NCBI GenBank assembly: GCA_007130355.1
Contig: SLSQ01000155.1
Coordinates: forward strand, 1-6,921
Length of the DNA stretch: 6,921 nucleotides
Direction: 5' to 3'
DNA from: Trueperaceae bacterium
GTDB lineage: Bacteria; Deinococcota; Deinococci; Deinococcales; Trueperaceae
Of the stretch, positions 1-6,027 are shown in pieces. A model generated the notes under the pieces. It saw nothing but the letters and a program-made list of their open reading frames with translations. It did not search any database and was not told the DNA's origin. Each line of letters starts with the position of its first letter. Positions within the stretch are counted from its first letter, which is position 1. The position numbers were made by a program, and so were the translations under genes.

Positions 1-1
1 C

Positions 2-148
2 GAGCTAGCCGCAGCCGTCCGCGCGGTCGCGGGCCGGGCGCTCCGCGACGCCTCCGCAGCGATCGTGGCCGACCTGCGTGACGGGCGGATCACGGCGGAG
101 CGGGCGGCGGCGCGGCTGCTGTCGGACGCGGTACCATCCGAGCCATGA
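2..148 (+). CDS. C-terminal end of an unidentified protein (cut by window start)
   Basis: An open frame enters from the left edge and ends at a TGA, leaving 48 residues. The fragment is rich in Ala and Arg and looks helical, with a stretch reading DLRDGRITAERAAARLL and a short tail VPSEP. I do not recognise the family. Coding is supported by third codon positions that are almost all G or C until the last few codons, and by the stop (146-148) overlapping the coaD ATG (145-147) in an ATGA, typical of adjacent genes in one operon. The last codons also contain the likely coaD -10 box, which may explain their less GC-rich third positions (gta, cca). Nothing in the fragment supports a function. Confidence 0.6.
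   Translation, partial: ELAAAVRAVAGRALRDASAAIVADLRDGRITAERAAARLLSDAVPSEP
132..144 (+). promoter_or_regulatory. candidate leaderless -10 box of coaD
   Basis: TACCAT (132-137) is followed by exactly 7 bases (ccgagcc) and then the coaD ATG. No Shine-Dalgarno sequence precedes the ATG. Transcription starting 7-8 bases after the -10 box would begin at or next to the A of the ATG, giving a leaderless mRNA. No convincing -35 hexamer is visible. The same arrangement occurs before the permease and rhomboid genes. Inference from position and recurrence. Confidence 0.5.
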
Positions 149-678
149 TCCACGCCGTCTACCCGGGAAGCTTCGATCCGATCCACAACGGACACGTCGA
201 CGTGATCCGTCGTGCGGCGCGCATCTACGACCGGCTCACGGTGGCGGTGGCGGACAACCCGCTCAAGCCGGACGCCTCGTTCTCGATCGGGGAACGGCTC
301 GAGATCCTCACCGAGGTGATCCACGGGCTTCCGAACGTGCAGGCGGAACGGTTCGAAGGACTGCTGGCGGAGTACATGCGGCAGGCGGAGGCGAACGTCA
401 TCGTCAAGGGCCTGCGCGCCATCAGCGACTTCGAGGTCGAACTGCAGATGGCGCACCTCAACCGTCAGCTCAATCCGGAGGTCGAGACGACCTTCGTGAT
501 GACCGCGACGCGCTGGTCGTACGTGTCGTCGACGCGCGTCAAGGAGCTGGTCCGGTACGGGGCCGACGTGTCGAAGCTGGTTCCGGCCGCCACCCTGCGC
601 CGCCTCGAGGCGAAGGCGGCCGCTGCCGGCGCCGATCGGGTCGTCCGGACGCCCGACGCACCGCGTTCGCGGCGGTAG
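145..678 (+). CDS. coaD: phosphopantetheine adenylyltransferase (CoaD)
   Basis: CoaD catalyses the fourth step of coenzyme A synthesis in the cytoplasm: ATP plus 4'-phosphopantetheine gives dephospho-CoA and pyrophosphate. The 177-residue protein is a nucleotidyltransferase of the HxGH superfamily. Near the N-terminus it reads YPGSFDPIHNGH (6-17), with the HNGH nucleotide-binding motif at 14-17. It then has Lys41, GLRAISDFEVE (89-99), and WSYVSSTRVKEL (124-135), the equivalent of the bacterial WSFISSSLVKEV ATP-binding segment. The family is usually about 160 residues. The extra length is an Ala/Arg-rich tail after about residue 155. The ATG at 145 is chosen because MIHAVYPGSFDP matches the family's start. 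It has no Shine-Dalgarno sequence and is probably leaderless. The stop of the upstream gene overlaps this start. The function is secure. Confidence 0.97.
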   Translation: MIHAVYPGSFDPIHNGHVDVIRRAARIYDRLTVAVADNPLKPDASFSIGERLEILTEVIHGLPNVQAERFEGLLAEYMRQAEANVIVKGLRAISDFEVELQMAHLNRQLNPEVETTFVMTATRWSYVSSTRVKELVRYGADVSKLVPAATLRRLEAKAAAAGADRVVRTPDAPRSRR

Positions 679-682
679 GGTC

Positions 683-740
683 TCGGTTCGGCGCGCACGA
701 GCGCGCCCGCGCCCGCCCCGGCGGGACCGATTCGAACCGA
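683..740 (+). repeat. nested inverted repeats between coaD and hslO
   Basis: The 8-base arms TCGGTTCG (683-690) and CGAACCGA (733-740) are perfect complements. Between them lie two further perfect stems: GGCGCGC (690-696) with GCGCGCC (701-707) around the loop ACGA, and CCCGC (712-716) with GCGGG (721-725) around a 4-base loop. In RNA this could fold as a three-way junction ending two bases before the hslO ribosome binding site. There is no T-run, so it is not a classical terminator. A possible -10 box, TAGGGT (676-681), overlaps the coaD stop. If transcription starts from it, around 688, most of the left outer arm would be missing. Short GC-rich stems arise easily at this base composition. 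Confidence 0.4.
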
Positions 741-741
741 C

Positions 742-747
742 GAGGAG
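742..747 (+). promoter_or_regulatory. ribosome binding site deciding the hslO start
   Basis: GAGGAG is followed by two nearby in-frame ATGs. The one at 749 is only 1 base away. The one at 755 is 7 bases away, a normal spacing. This favours 755. Confidence 0.7.
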
Positions 748-754
748 CATGAAG

Positions 755-1750
755 ATGTCGCATCTGCTGCGCGGCATGGCGGCCGACGGAGGGATCCGCG
801 TGGTCGCCGCCGACACCACCGATCTGGTCGACGACGCCGTCCGGCGTCACGGCGCCCGGCCCACCGCGGCGGCGGCGCTCGGTCGCACCCTGTCCGCGGG
901 CCTGCTGCTCGCGCACGTGCTGCTGAAGGACCACCGGGACCGCGTCACCGTGCGCGTCGACGGCGGCGGGCCGCTCGGCGGCGTCATCGCCGACGCGGGG
1001 CTCGACGGTGCCGTGCGCGGCTACGTGCGTCGGCCGGAGGTCGACCTTCCGCCCCGCGAGGACGGAAAGCTCGACGTGGGTTCCGCGGTCGGGCGCGAAG
1101 GCACCATCGAGGTGATCCGTTCGCACGCGCCGTACGGCGACCCGTACGGCAGCACCGTCGCGCTCGCCTCGGGCGAGATCGGGGAGGACGTGGCCACCTT
1201 CCTCGCCCGCAGCGAGCAGATCCCCTCCGCCGTGCTGCTCGGCGTGTACGTCGAGGGCGGGCGCGTCACCCGCTCCGGTGGGGTGCTGCTGCAGGCGCTC
1301 CCCGGTGCCGATCCGGCCGCGCTCGACCTGCTCGAGGCGAACGTCCGCGCCTACGGTGCCCTGACCGACGGCCTCGCGCGCGGGAGCCTGCTCCAGGCGA
1401 TGCACGACCTCACCTGGGGCATGGAGATGGACCTGATCACGGACGAGGCGCTCCCGTTGCGCTTCGCCTGCCGCTGCAGCGACGCGAAGGCGCTCGAGGC
1501 CCTCGCCTACTTCACGCCCGACGAGCGCGAGCGGATGATCGTCGAGGACGGCGGCGCCGAGTCGATCTGCCACTGGTGCGGCGAACGGCGCTTCCTCGGT
1601 CCGGAGGCGATCCGCTCGCTCGCCGGCGCCGGCGCGTCCGAGACGCGCTGCCCCGACTGCGGGACGCTCTGGTACCGGGCGGGCGGCACCGTGATGGTGC
1701 GCGACGGCGAACGCTGCGCCTGCGGCCGGACGGTCGATCTGCCCGACTGA
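755..1750 (+). CDS. hslO: 33 kDa redox-regulated chaperone Hsp33, with extra C-terminal cysteine cluster
   Basis: Hsp33 is a cytoplasmic holdase chaperone, switched on when oxidation releases zinc from four C-terminal cysteines. The start MSHLLRGMAADGGIRV matches the family N-terminus (LLRxMAxDGxIR). The redox switch is present as CRC (Cys239, Cys241) and CHWC (Cys272, Cys275), numbered from the 755 start. The spacing is usual for the family, and FTPDERERMIVEDGG lies between the pairs. Bacterial Hsp33 normally ends soon after this. Here the 331-residue protein continues with a second set, CPDC (Cys299, Cys302) and CAC (Cys321, Cys323), resembling a small zinc ribbon. The ATG at 749 would add two residues but leaves only 1 base to the GAGGAG site, so 755 is preferred. 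The gene follows coaD after a structured gap and is likely its own unit or a read-through gene. Confidence 0.95.
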   Translation: MSHLLRGMAADGGIRVVAADTTDLVDDAVRRHGARPTAAAALGRTLSAGLLLAHVLLKDHRDRVTVRVDGGGPLGGVIADAGLDGAVRGYVRRPEVDLPPREDGKLDVGSAVGREGTIEVIRSHAPYGDPYGSTVALASGEIGEDVATFLARSEQIPSAVLLGVYVEGGRVTRSGGVLLQALPGADPAALDLLEANVRAYGALTDGLARGSLLQAMHDLTWGMEMDLITDEALPLRFACRCSDAKALEALAYFTPDERERMIVEDGGAESICHWCGERRFLGPEAIRSLAGAGASETRCPDCGTLWYRAGGTVMVRDGERCACGRTVDLPD

Positions 1751-1773
1751 GCGTCGCACGCGGAAGGTGCTGC

Positions 1774-1786
1774 TACGATCCGGCGC
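1774..1786 (+). promoter_or_regulatory. candidate leaderless -10 box of the permease gene
   Basis: TACGAT (1774-1779) is followed by exactly 7 bases (ccggcgc) and the ATG at 1787. The nearest purine-rich stretch, GGAAGG (1762-1767), lies upstream of the -10 box and 19 bases from the ATG, too far to act as a ribosome binding site. The -35 region is not convincing. Confidence 0.5.
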
Positions 1787-2680
1787 ATGCCGGCCTCCGC
1801 CTTCGTCGCGCTCCTCGGCGTGGCCCTCCTCTGGGGCTCCGCCTTCCCGATGATCAAGATCGGTCTCGAGGGACTGTCCGTGCCGCACCTGACGGTCGTG
1901 CGGCACCTGGTCGCATCCTTGGCCTTCGTGCCGCTGCTGCTGGCGTTCCGGGCGCGCCTGCGCCCCGAGCCGGGGGACGTGCCCCGCTTCCTGCTGCTCG
2001 GCTTCGTCGGCATGTTCGTCTACCACACCGCCCTCAACGCCGGGGAGCTGCGCGTCTCGGCCGGCGCCACCAGCCTGATCATCGCCGCAGCGCCGGTCAT
2101 CACCGCGGTGCTCGCGCACCGGTTCCTGAACGACCGGCTCACGGCCGTCGGATGGGCGGGAAGCCTGCTCGGATTCGGCGGGGTGGCGCTGATCGTCGTC
2201 GGCGACGGGGCCGGGCTCGGGATCGATCCGTACGCCGGCTTCGTGCTGCTCGCCGCCGTCGCGACCAGCGTCTACTTCGTGCTGCAGCAGGGCATGTTCG
2301 CGCGCTACGCGGCGGTCGAGGTGGTGGCGTTCGTCACCTGGGGCGGCACCGTGCCGATGGTGGCGTTCCTGCCCGGACTGCCGGCCGCCGTGGCCGAGGC
2401 GCCGTTCGCACCGGTCGCGGCCGCCGCGTACATCGGCCTGTTCCCCTCGGCGGTGGCGTACACCCTCTTCGCGGTGGCGCAGGCGCGCGCGCCGGTGACG
2501 CAGGTGACCACGATGCTGTACGCGATCCCGCTCGTCAGCCTGGCGCTGTCGTGGTGGTGGCTCGGCGAGGTGCCCAGCCTCCTGACGCTCGTCGGCGGGG
2601 CGATCGTGATCGTGGGCATCGCCGTGGTGCGACGGTCGCGGCGGATCGCCCGCGAGCAGGGCGCCGTGGCCGCGGGCTGA
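1787..2680 (+). CDS. EamA-family (drug/metabolite transporter superfamily) permease
   Basis: This is a 297-residue inner membrane protein, very hydrophobic throughout, consistent with ten transmembrane helices from two EamA repeats at roughly residues 5-138 and 150-283. The first helix has the family signature LLWGSAFPMIK (14-24). Each repeat ends in a typical P...E-type segment: APVITAVLAHRFLNDRLT (102-119, with Asp116 where Glu is common) and IPLVSLALSWWWLGEVPS (247-264). The basic tail VRRSRRIAR (281-289) should face the cytoplasm. Members export amino acids, metabolites or drugs. The substrate cannot be read from sequence, and the neighbours give no clue. The ATG is chosen because MPASAFVALLGVALLWGS fits the family start, with a leaderless-type -10 box before it. 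The gene converges on plsY with 16 bases between stops and no visible terminator. Confidence 0.9.
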   Translation: MPASAFVALLGVALLWGSAFPMIKIGLEGLSVPHLTVVRHLVASLAFVPLLLAFRARLRPEPGDVPRFLLLGFVGMFVYHTALNAGELRVSAGATSLIIAAAPVITAVLAHRFLNDRLTAVGWAGSLLGFGGVALIVVGDGAGLGIDPYAGFVLLAAVATSVYFVLQQGMFARYAAVEVVAFVTWGGTVPMVAFLPGLPAAVAEAPFAPVAAAAYIGLFPSAVAYTLFAVAQARAPVTQVTTMLYAIPLVSLALSWWWLGEVPSLLTLVGGAIVIVGIAVVRRSRRIAREQGAVAAG

Positions 2681-2696
2681 CCGCGCGCCGAAGGCG

Positions 2697-3311
2697 TCAG
2701 CTTCCGGGCGGCCGGGACCCGTCGCCCAGCCTGCGCTCCGTCCCGGCCGCGAGCCTGCGCAGGTTGTCGCGGTGCTTGACCACCGTGAGGAGCGCGAGGA
2801 TCGTGGCCACGACCAGAGCCGCAGGGTCGGCGCGTCCCGAGACGAGCAGGAAGAGCGGCGCCGAGGCCATGCCGACGATCGACCCGAGCGACACCATGCG
2901 GCCGGCGGCGATGGCGATCAGGCCGACCGCGATGGCGCAGGCGGTCGGTCCGGGCGCGATCACCAGGAAGGCGCCCAGGCTGGTCGCCACCCCCTTGCCG
3001 CCGCTCAGCCGCAGGAAGAGGTTGAAGCCGTTGCCGAGGACGGCGGCGAGGGCCGTTCCGGCGACCACCCAGGCGTCCATTCCGAGGGCGAGCGGCAGCC
3101 AGGTGGCGAACGCGCCCTTCACCGGGTCCATCAGCACCACGATCAGGGCGGCACCCGGTCCGATCGAGCGGAGCACGTTCGTGGCCCCGATGTTCCCGGA
3201 ACCGGCGCGCCTCAGGTCGACGCCGCGGGCGCGGGCCACCAGCAGGCCGGTCGGGATCGACCCGACCAGGTACCCGGTCGCGAAGAACAGGATCGCGATG
3301 AGGACGGACAC
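2697..3311 (-). CDS. plsY: glycerol-3-phosphate acyltransferase PlsY
   Basis: PlsY is an integral membrane enzyme that transfers the acyl group of acyl-phosphate to glycerol 3-phosphate, making lysophosphatidate, the first step of phospholipid synthesis in most bacteria. It normally acts with PlsX and PlsC, neither seen here. Numbered from the GTG start, the 204-residue product shows GSIPTG (17-22), GSGNIGATN (37-45), DPVKG (62-66), SGGKGVATSLG (103-113) and the C-terminal KHRDNLRRLAAGTE (179-192). All are family motifs in the usual order, with several hydrophobic helices and the usual length of about 200. The segment before GGKG reads GNGFN (93-97), where most members have GHxFP. The GTG at 3311 is preferred: GGAGG lies 4 bases before it and the product then begins directly with a hydrophobic helix. 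ATGs at 3359 and 3383 in the same frame would add an unhydrophobic, Pro/Gly-rich leader and lie on or before the likely -10 box. Confidence 0.94.
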   Translation of the reverse strand: MSVLIAILFFATGYLVGSIPTGLLVARARGVDLRRAGSGNIGATNVLRSIGPGAALIVVLMDPVKGAFATWLPLALGMDAWVVAGTALAAVLGNGFNLFLRLSGGKGVATSLGAFLVIAPGPTACAIAVGLIAIAAGRMVSLGSIVGMASAPLFLLVSGRADPAALVVATILALLTVVKHRDNLRRLAAGTERRLGDGSRPPGS

Positions 3312-3315
3312 GGTG

Positions 3316-3320
3316 CCTCC
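3316..3320 (-). promoter_or_regulatory. ribosome binding site deciding the plsY start
   Basis: On the minus strand GGAGG is followed by CACC and the GTG codon at 3311-3309. It is the best Shine-Dalgarno match near any candidate plsY start. It sets the GTG above the upstream in-frame ATGs. Confidence 0.65.
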
Positions 3321-3354
3321 GAGGCCCGGCGGAACGGCGCGCGGGCCGTCCGTC

Positions 3355-3360
3355 ATCATA
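3355..3360 (-). promoter_or_regulatory. candidate -10 box of plsY
   Basis: TATGAT on the minus strand matches the sigma-70 TATAAT consensus at five of six positions. Sixteen bases further upstream, TGGAAG is a weak -35 candidate. A start near 3348 would give a leader of about 37 bases carrying the GGAGG site. Confidence 0.45.
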
Positions 3361-3405
3361 CCGCTTCGTCCGCGGGCTTCCACGGCCGCCGTACGGAGTC
3401 CGCGG

Positions 3406-3418
3406 TACCCTCCTGCCC
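3406..3418 (+). promoter_or_regulatory. candidate leaderless -10 box of the rhomboid gene
   Basis: TACCCT (3406-3411) is followed by exactly 7 bases (cctgccc) and the ATG at 3419. There is no Shine-Dalgarno sequence between box and start. The sequence around it closely resembles that before coaD: both read GCGGTACC, then one variable base, then TCC. Confidence 0.5.
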
Positions 3419-4993
3419 ATGAGTCAGACGGCGCTCCTCGCGCTCGTGATCCTGGTGAGCGGCGTCTACGCCGTGCGGTGGGCGAACCGTCTCGCTCCGC
3501 CCCGCAGCGAGCTTCCGCTCAAGACGACGCTCGCGACGGTCGCCGCCGGTTGGGTGGTCGCCGGCGACCTCACGACGGTCCCCGTGCCGGACGGACTCGA
3601 CCTCGTCGTGGCCGTGCTCGGACCGCTCTACGTGTTCGGTCCGCTCGCGGCGGCGGCACTCGTTCGCGGCGGCCGGACCCGCTTCGCGACGACGGCGGTC
3701 GACGCGCTCTACTGGACCCCCGTCGGACGCGCCGCGCTGCGTCGCTTCCTGGCGGGCATCGCCCTTCAGCGCGGCGACCTGCACGGCGCGGAACGGCTCG
3801 CGCCGGAGGGCGACGCGGTGCTGCCGGTGCTCCTCGCCGCCCGGCGCCGAGCGTGGGACGAGGTGCTGGCGGCCGCTCCGGCGGAGGTGCCCGCGACCGG
3901 AGCGCAGAGCGGCGCCTGGTCGGTCGAAGCGGCCCGAATCCAGGCGCTCCTGGAGCTGGACGCGACCGAGGAGGCGGCGGAACGGATCCGCGTCCTGGAG
4001 GTGCGCGCGGAGGAGCCGGACGCCGGTCCCGCGCTCCACGCCGCGGCGCGCCTGTCGGCCGCACGTCTGGCGGCGGCGCGCGGCCGGGTGGAGGAGACGC
4101 GCCGACGGCTGAACCCACCGCCCGAGGGGGTTCCGGCCCACGAGCTGTTCGCGACGCTCGCGGAGGCGGCCGCGCGGGCCCGCCACGCGGCCGAGGGCGA
4201 CCTGTGGACGCGCGCCTTCGCCGCCGCGCCGCCGCCGCTCCGCGCCCGCTACGCCGAACGGATCCGCGCCGCCGGCGGTACGGTCCCGGAGCTGCGTCCC
4301 GTGCGGCCGTGGGGCACGTGGGCCCTGACCGGTGCGCTGCTCCTCGCCTACCTCGGACAGGTCGGTCTGGACCGGTTCGGCACGGCGGTGCCGACCTCGG
4401 TGGGGCGTCTCGACCCCAGTTGGGCGGCGGCCGCGTTCCTGCTCGGCGTTCCGGGCGCGCCGGCCGCCGACGCCTGGTGGCGCACCCTGTCGTACGCGTA
4501 CGTGCACGGGAACCTGATCCACATCGCCCTCAACGCCTGGGTGCTGTTCGACGTCGGCCGCATGCTCGAGGGACGACGCCACTGGGGCGATCTGACCGCG
4601 GCGTTCGTGGCCGGCACGGCGATGGGCGCCTACCTGACGCAGGTGGCGCAGGCGGGACAGGTGGTGGTCCTGGTCGGTGCCTCCGGCGGCGTCCTGGGCG
4701 TCGCGGGCGCCCTGTTGGCCGACGTGCTGCGCGGACGCGGAGCCGCCGACCGACAGCTCACCCGCGCTCTGCTGCAGTGGATCCTCCTCATCGGCGTGCT
4801 GTCGGTCGCCGTGCCGGGCGTGTCGCTCTGGGGTCACGTCGGCGGCGTGGTCGGCGGTCTCCTGTGGGGCTTCGCGCGCCAGGGGGCGCCGGCCGGTGCC
4901 GGCGTCTCGCGCGTCGCCGGGTACCTCTCCGTGTCGCTCCTGGTCGGCGTCGCCGGGATCGTCGTCTCGAACGGGGTCGGCCTGCTCCGGTGA
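3419..4993 (+). CDS. rhomboid-family intramembrane serine protease with long N-terminal region
   Basis: Rhomboids cleave transmembrane proteins within the membrane using a Ser-His dyad. In this 524-residue protein the protease domain fills about residues 298-520. The key positions are visible: HGNLIHIALN (363-372) gives the two histidines and Asn372 of the oxyanion region, GASGG (420-424) gives nucleophile Ser422, and GHVGG (472-476) gives catalytic His473. WWRTLSYAYVHGN fits the usual W-R-xx-T...F/Y-x-H-x-N segment. The first 300 residues are unusual. They have hydrophobic helices near 3-20, 37-50 and 60-82, then an Ala/Arg/Glu-rich helical stretch (about 100-285) with repeat-like helix pairs that could be a TPR-like cytoplasmic domain (inference). 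Substrate is unknown. The final TGA overlaps the next start as GTGA, so it is probably co-transcribed and translationally coupled with fni. The ATG at 3419 has a leaderless-type promoter. Confidence 0.93.
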   Translation: MSQTALLALVILVSGVYAVRWANRLAPPRSELPLKTTLATVAAGWVVAGDLTTVPVPDGLDLVVAVLGPLYVFGPLAAAALVRGGRTRFATTAVDALYWTPVGRAALRRFLAGIALQRGDLHGAERLAPEGDAVLPVLLAARRRAWDEVLAAAPAEVPATGAQSGAWSVEAARIQALLELDATEEAAERIRVLEVRAEEPDAGPALHAAARLSAARLAAARGRVEETRRRLNPPPEGVPAHELFATLAEAAARARHAAEGDLWTRAFAAAPPPLRARYAERIRAAGGTVPELRPVRPWGTWALTGALLLAYLGQVGLDRFGTAVPTSVGRLDPSWAAAAFLLGVPGAPAADAWWRTLSYAYVHGNLIHIALNAWVLFDVGRMLEGRRHWGDLTAAFVAGTAMGAYLTQVAQAGQVVVLVGASGGVLGVAGALLADVLRGRGAADRQLTRALLQWILLIGVLSVAVPGVSLWGHVGGVVGGLLWGFARQGAPAGAGVSRVAGYLSVSLLVGVAGIVVSNGVGLLR

Positions 4994-6027
4994 GCGCGCC
5001 CGACCCCACCTCCGCCCGCAAGCTCGCGCACGTCGACGTCTGCCTGGAGCGGCCGGTGGCCTACCGCACGCGGACGACCGGCTTCGAAGCGGTCGACCTG
5101 CCGTACCGCGCCCTCCCGGAGACCGACCTGGCGTCGGTCTCGACGCGGACCACCTTTCTGGGCCGGCCGGTCGCCGCGCCGATCCTGATCGGGGCGATGA
5201 CCGGGGGTTCGCGGCTGGGCGCGACGGTGAACCGGAACCTGGCGATCGCGGCGCAACGGACCGGCGTGGGGATGATGCTCGGGTCGCAGCGCGTGATGCT
5301 CGAACGTCCGGACGCCGTCTCCGACTTCGCGGTGCGGCGGTACGCACCGGACGTGCCGATCGTCGGCAACCTCGGTGTCGCGCAGCTGAACCTCGGCTAC
5401 GGACCGGCGGAGATTCTGCGGGCGATCGAGGAGGTCGAAGCCGACGGACTGGCGTTGCACGCCAACCCGCTCCAGGAGGCGATGCAGGCGGAGGGCGACG
5501 GCGACTTTCGGGGTCTGATCGCGACGTTGCGCACGTTGCCCCAGCGCGTGGGTCGCCCGCTTCTGCTCAAGGAGGTCGGGCACGGGCTGGACGCCGGCAC
5601 CGTCGCGGCGCTCGGCGATGCGGGGTACGCCGCGTTCGACGTGGCGGGGGCCGGAGGGACCTCGTGGGCTCGGGTCGAGGCGCTGGTGCGGGGCGACGAC
5701 GCAGCGGACGAAGCGCTCCTCGAGCTCGGGATCCCCACGGCCGAGGCGCTGCGTGCCGCCCGGGAGGTGGCGGGCGCCACCCCGTTGATCGCGTCCGGCG
5801 GCGTCCGCAGCGGCTCGGACGTCGCCAAGGCGATCGCGTCGGGCGCGTCGTGGTGCGCCGCGGCGATGCCGCTGCTGCGTCCGGCCACCGAGTCGCCCGA
5901 AGCGGTCGAGGCGGTGCTGCACCGCTGGATCGGCGACCTGAAGATCGCCATGCACGCGTGCGGAGCGCCGGATCTGGACGCGCTCGCGTCGCTGCGGCCG
6001 GTGCCGCGCGCGCCCGAGCGGCGTTAG
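4990..6027 (+). CDS. fni: type 2 isopentenyl-diphosphate delta-isomerase (FMN-dependent)
   Basis: This cytoplasmic enzyme interconverts isopentenyl and dimethylallyl diphosphate using reduced FMN and magnesium, balancing the precursors of isoprenoids such as menaquinone and carotenoids. The 345-residue product has the family motifs in order: the N-terminal RKxxH (10-14), MTGG (70-73), GSQR (98-101), GNLG (126-129), HANPLQE (157-163, whose Glu163 is the expected metal ligand), KEVGHG (194-199), DVAGAGGTSWARVE (217-230) and the FMN phosphate-binding SGGVRSG (269-275). Length is typical. The GTG start at 4990 is required because the first internal Met is at residue 70, beyond essential motifs. 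It overlaps the rhomboid stop by four bases with no strong ribosome binding site, which suggests translational coupling. The 3' end overlaps the stop of the opposing gene. Confidence 0.96.
   Translation: MSAPDPTSARKLAHVDVCLERPVAYRTRTTGFEAVDLPYRALPETDLASVSTRTTFLGRPVAAPILIGAMTGGSRLGATVNRNLAIAAQRTGVGMMLGSQRVMLERPDAVSDFAVRRYAPDVPIVGNLGVAQLNLGYGPAEILRAIEEVEADGLALHANPLQEAMQAEGDGDFRGLIATLRTLPQRVGRPLLLKEVGHGLDAGTVAALGDAGYAAFDVAGAGGTSWARVEALVRGDDAADEALLELGIPTAEALRAAREVAGATPLIASGGVRSGSDVAKAIASGASWCAAAMPLLRPATESPEAVEAVLHRWIGDLKIAMHACGAPDLDALASLRPVPRAPERR

Noticed and set aside
690..707. Hairpin after coaD as an intrinsic terminator
   Set aside because: The stem is perfect but no T-run follows, so it is described as part of the structured gap instead.
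539..2119. A 526-codon minus-strand open frame opposite coaD, hslO and the permease
   Set aside because: The translation is low-complexity Arg/Gly/Ala/Asp-rich, matches no family, has no promoter or ribosome binding site, and lies antisense to secure genes.
1576..4989. A plus-strand frame that stays open from within hslO through to fni
   Set aside because: Only the fni part has family motifs. The rest is Arg/Pro/Gly/Ala-rich, crosses several well-supported genes in other frames, and reflects the scarcity of stop codons in GC-rich DNA.
3356..5347. A 663-codon minus-strand open frame opposite the rhomboid and fni genes
   Set aside because: Arg/Ala/Gly/Pro-rich translation without motifs, antisense to two genes with complete catalytic motifs. 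A composition artefact.
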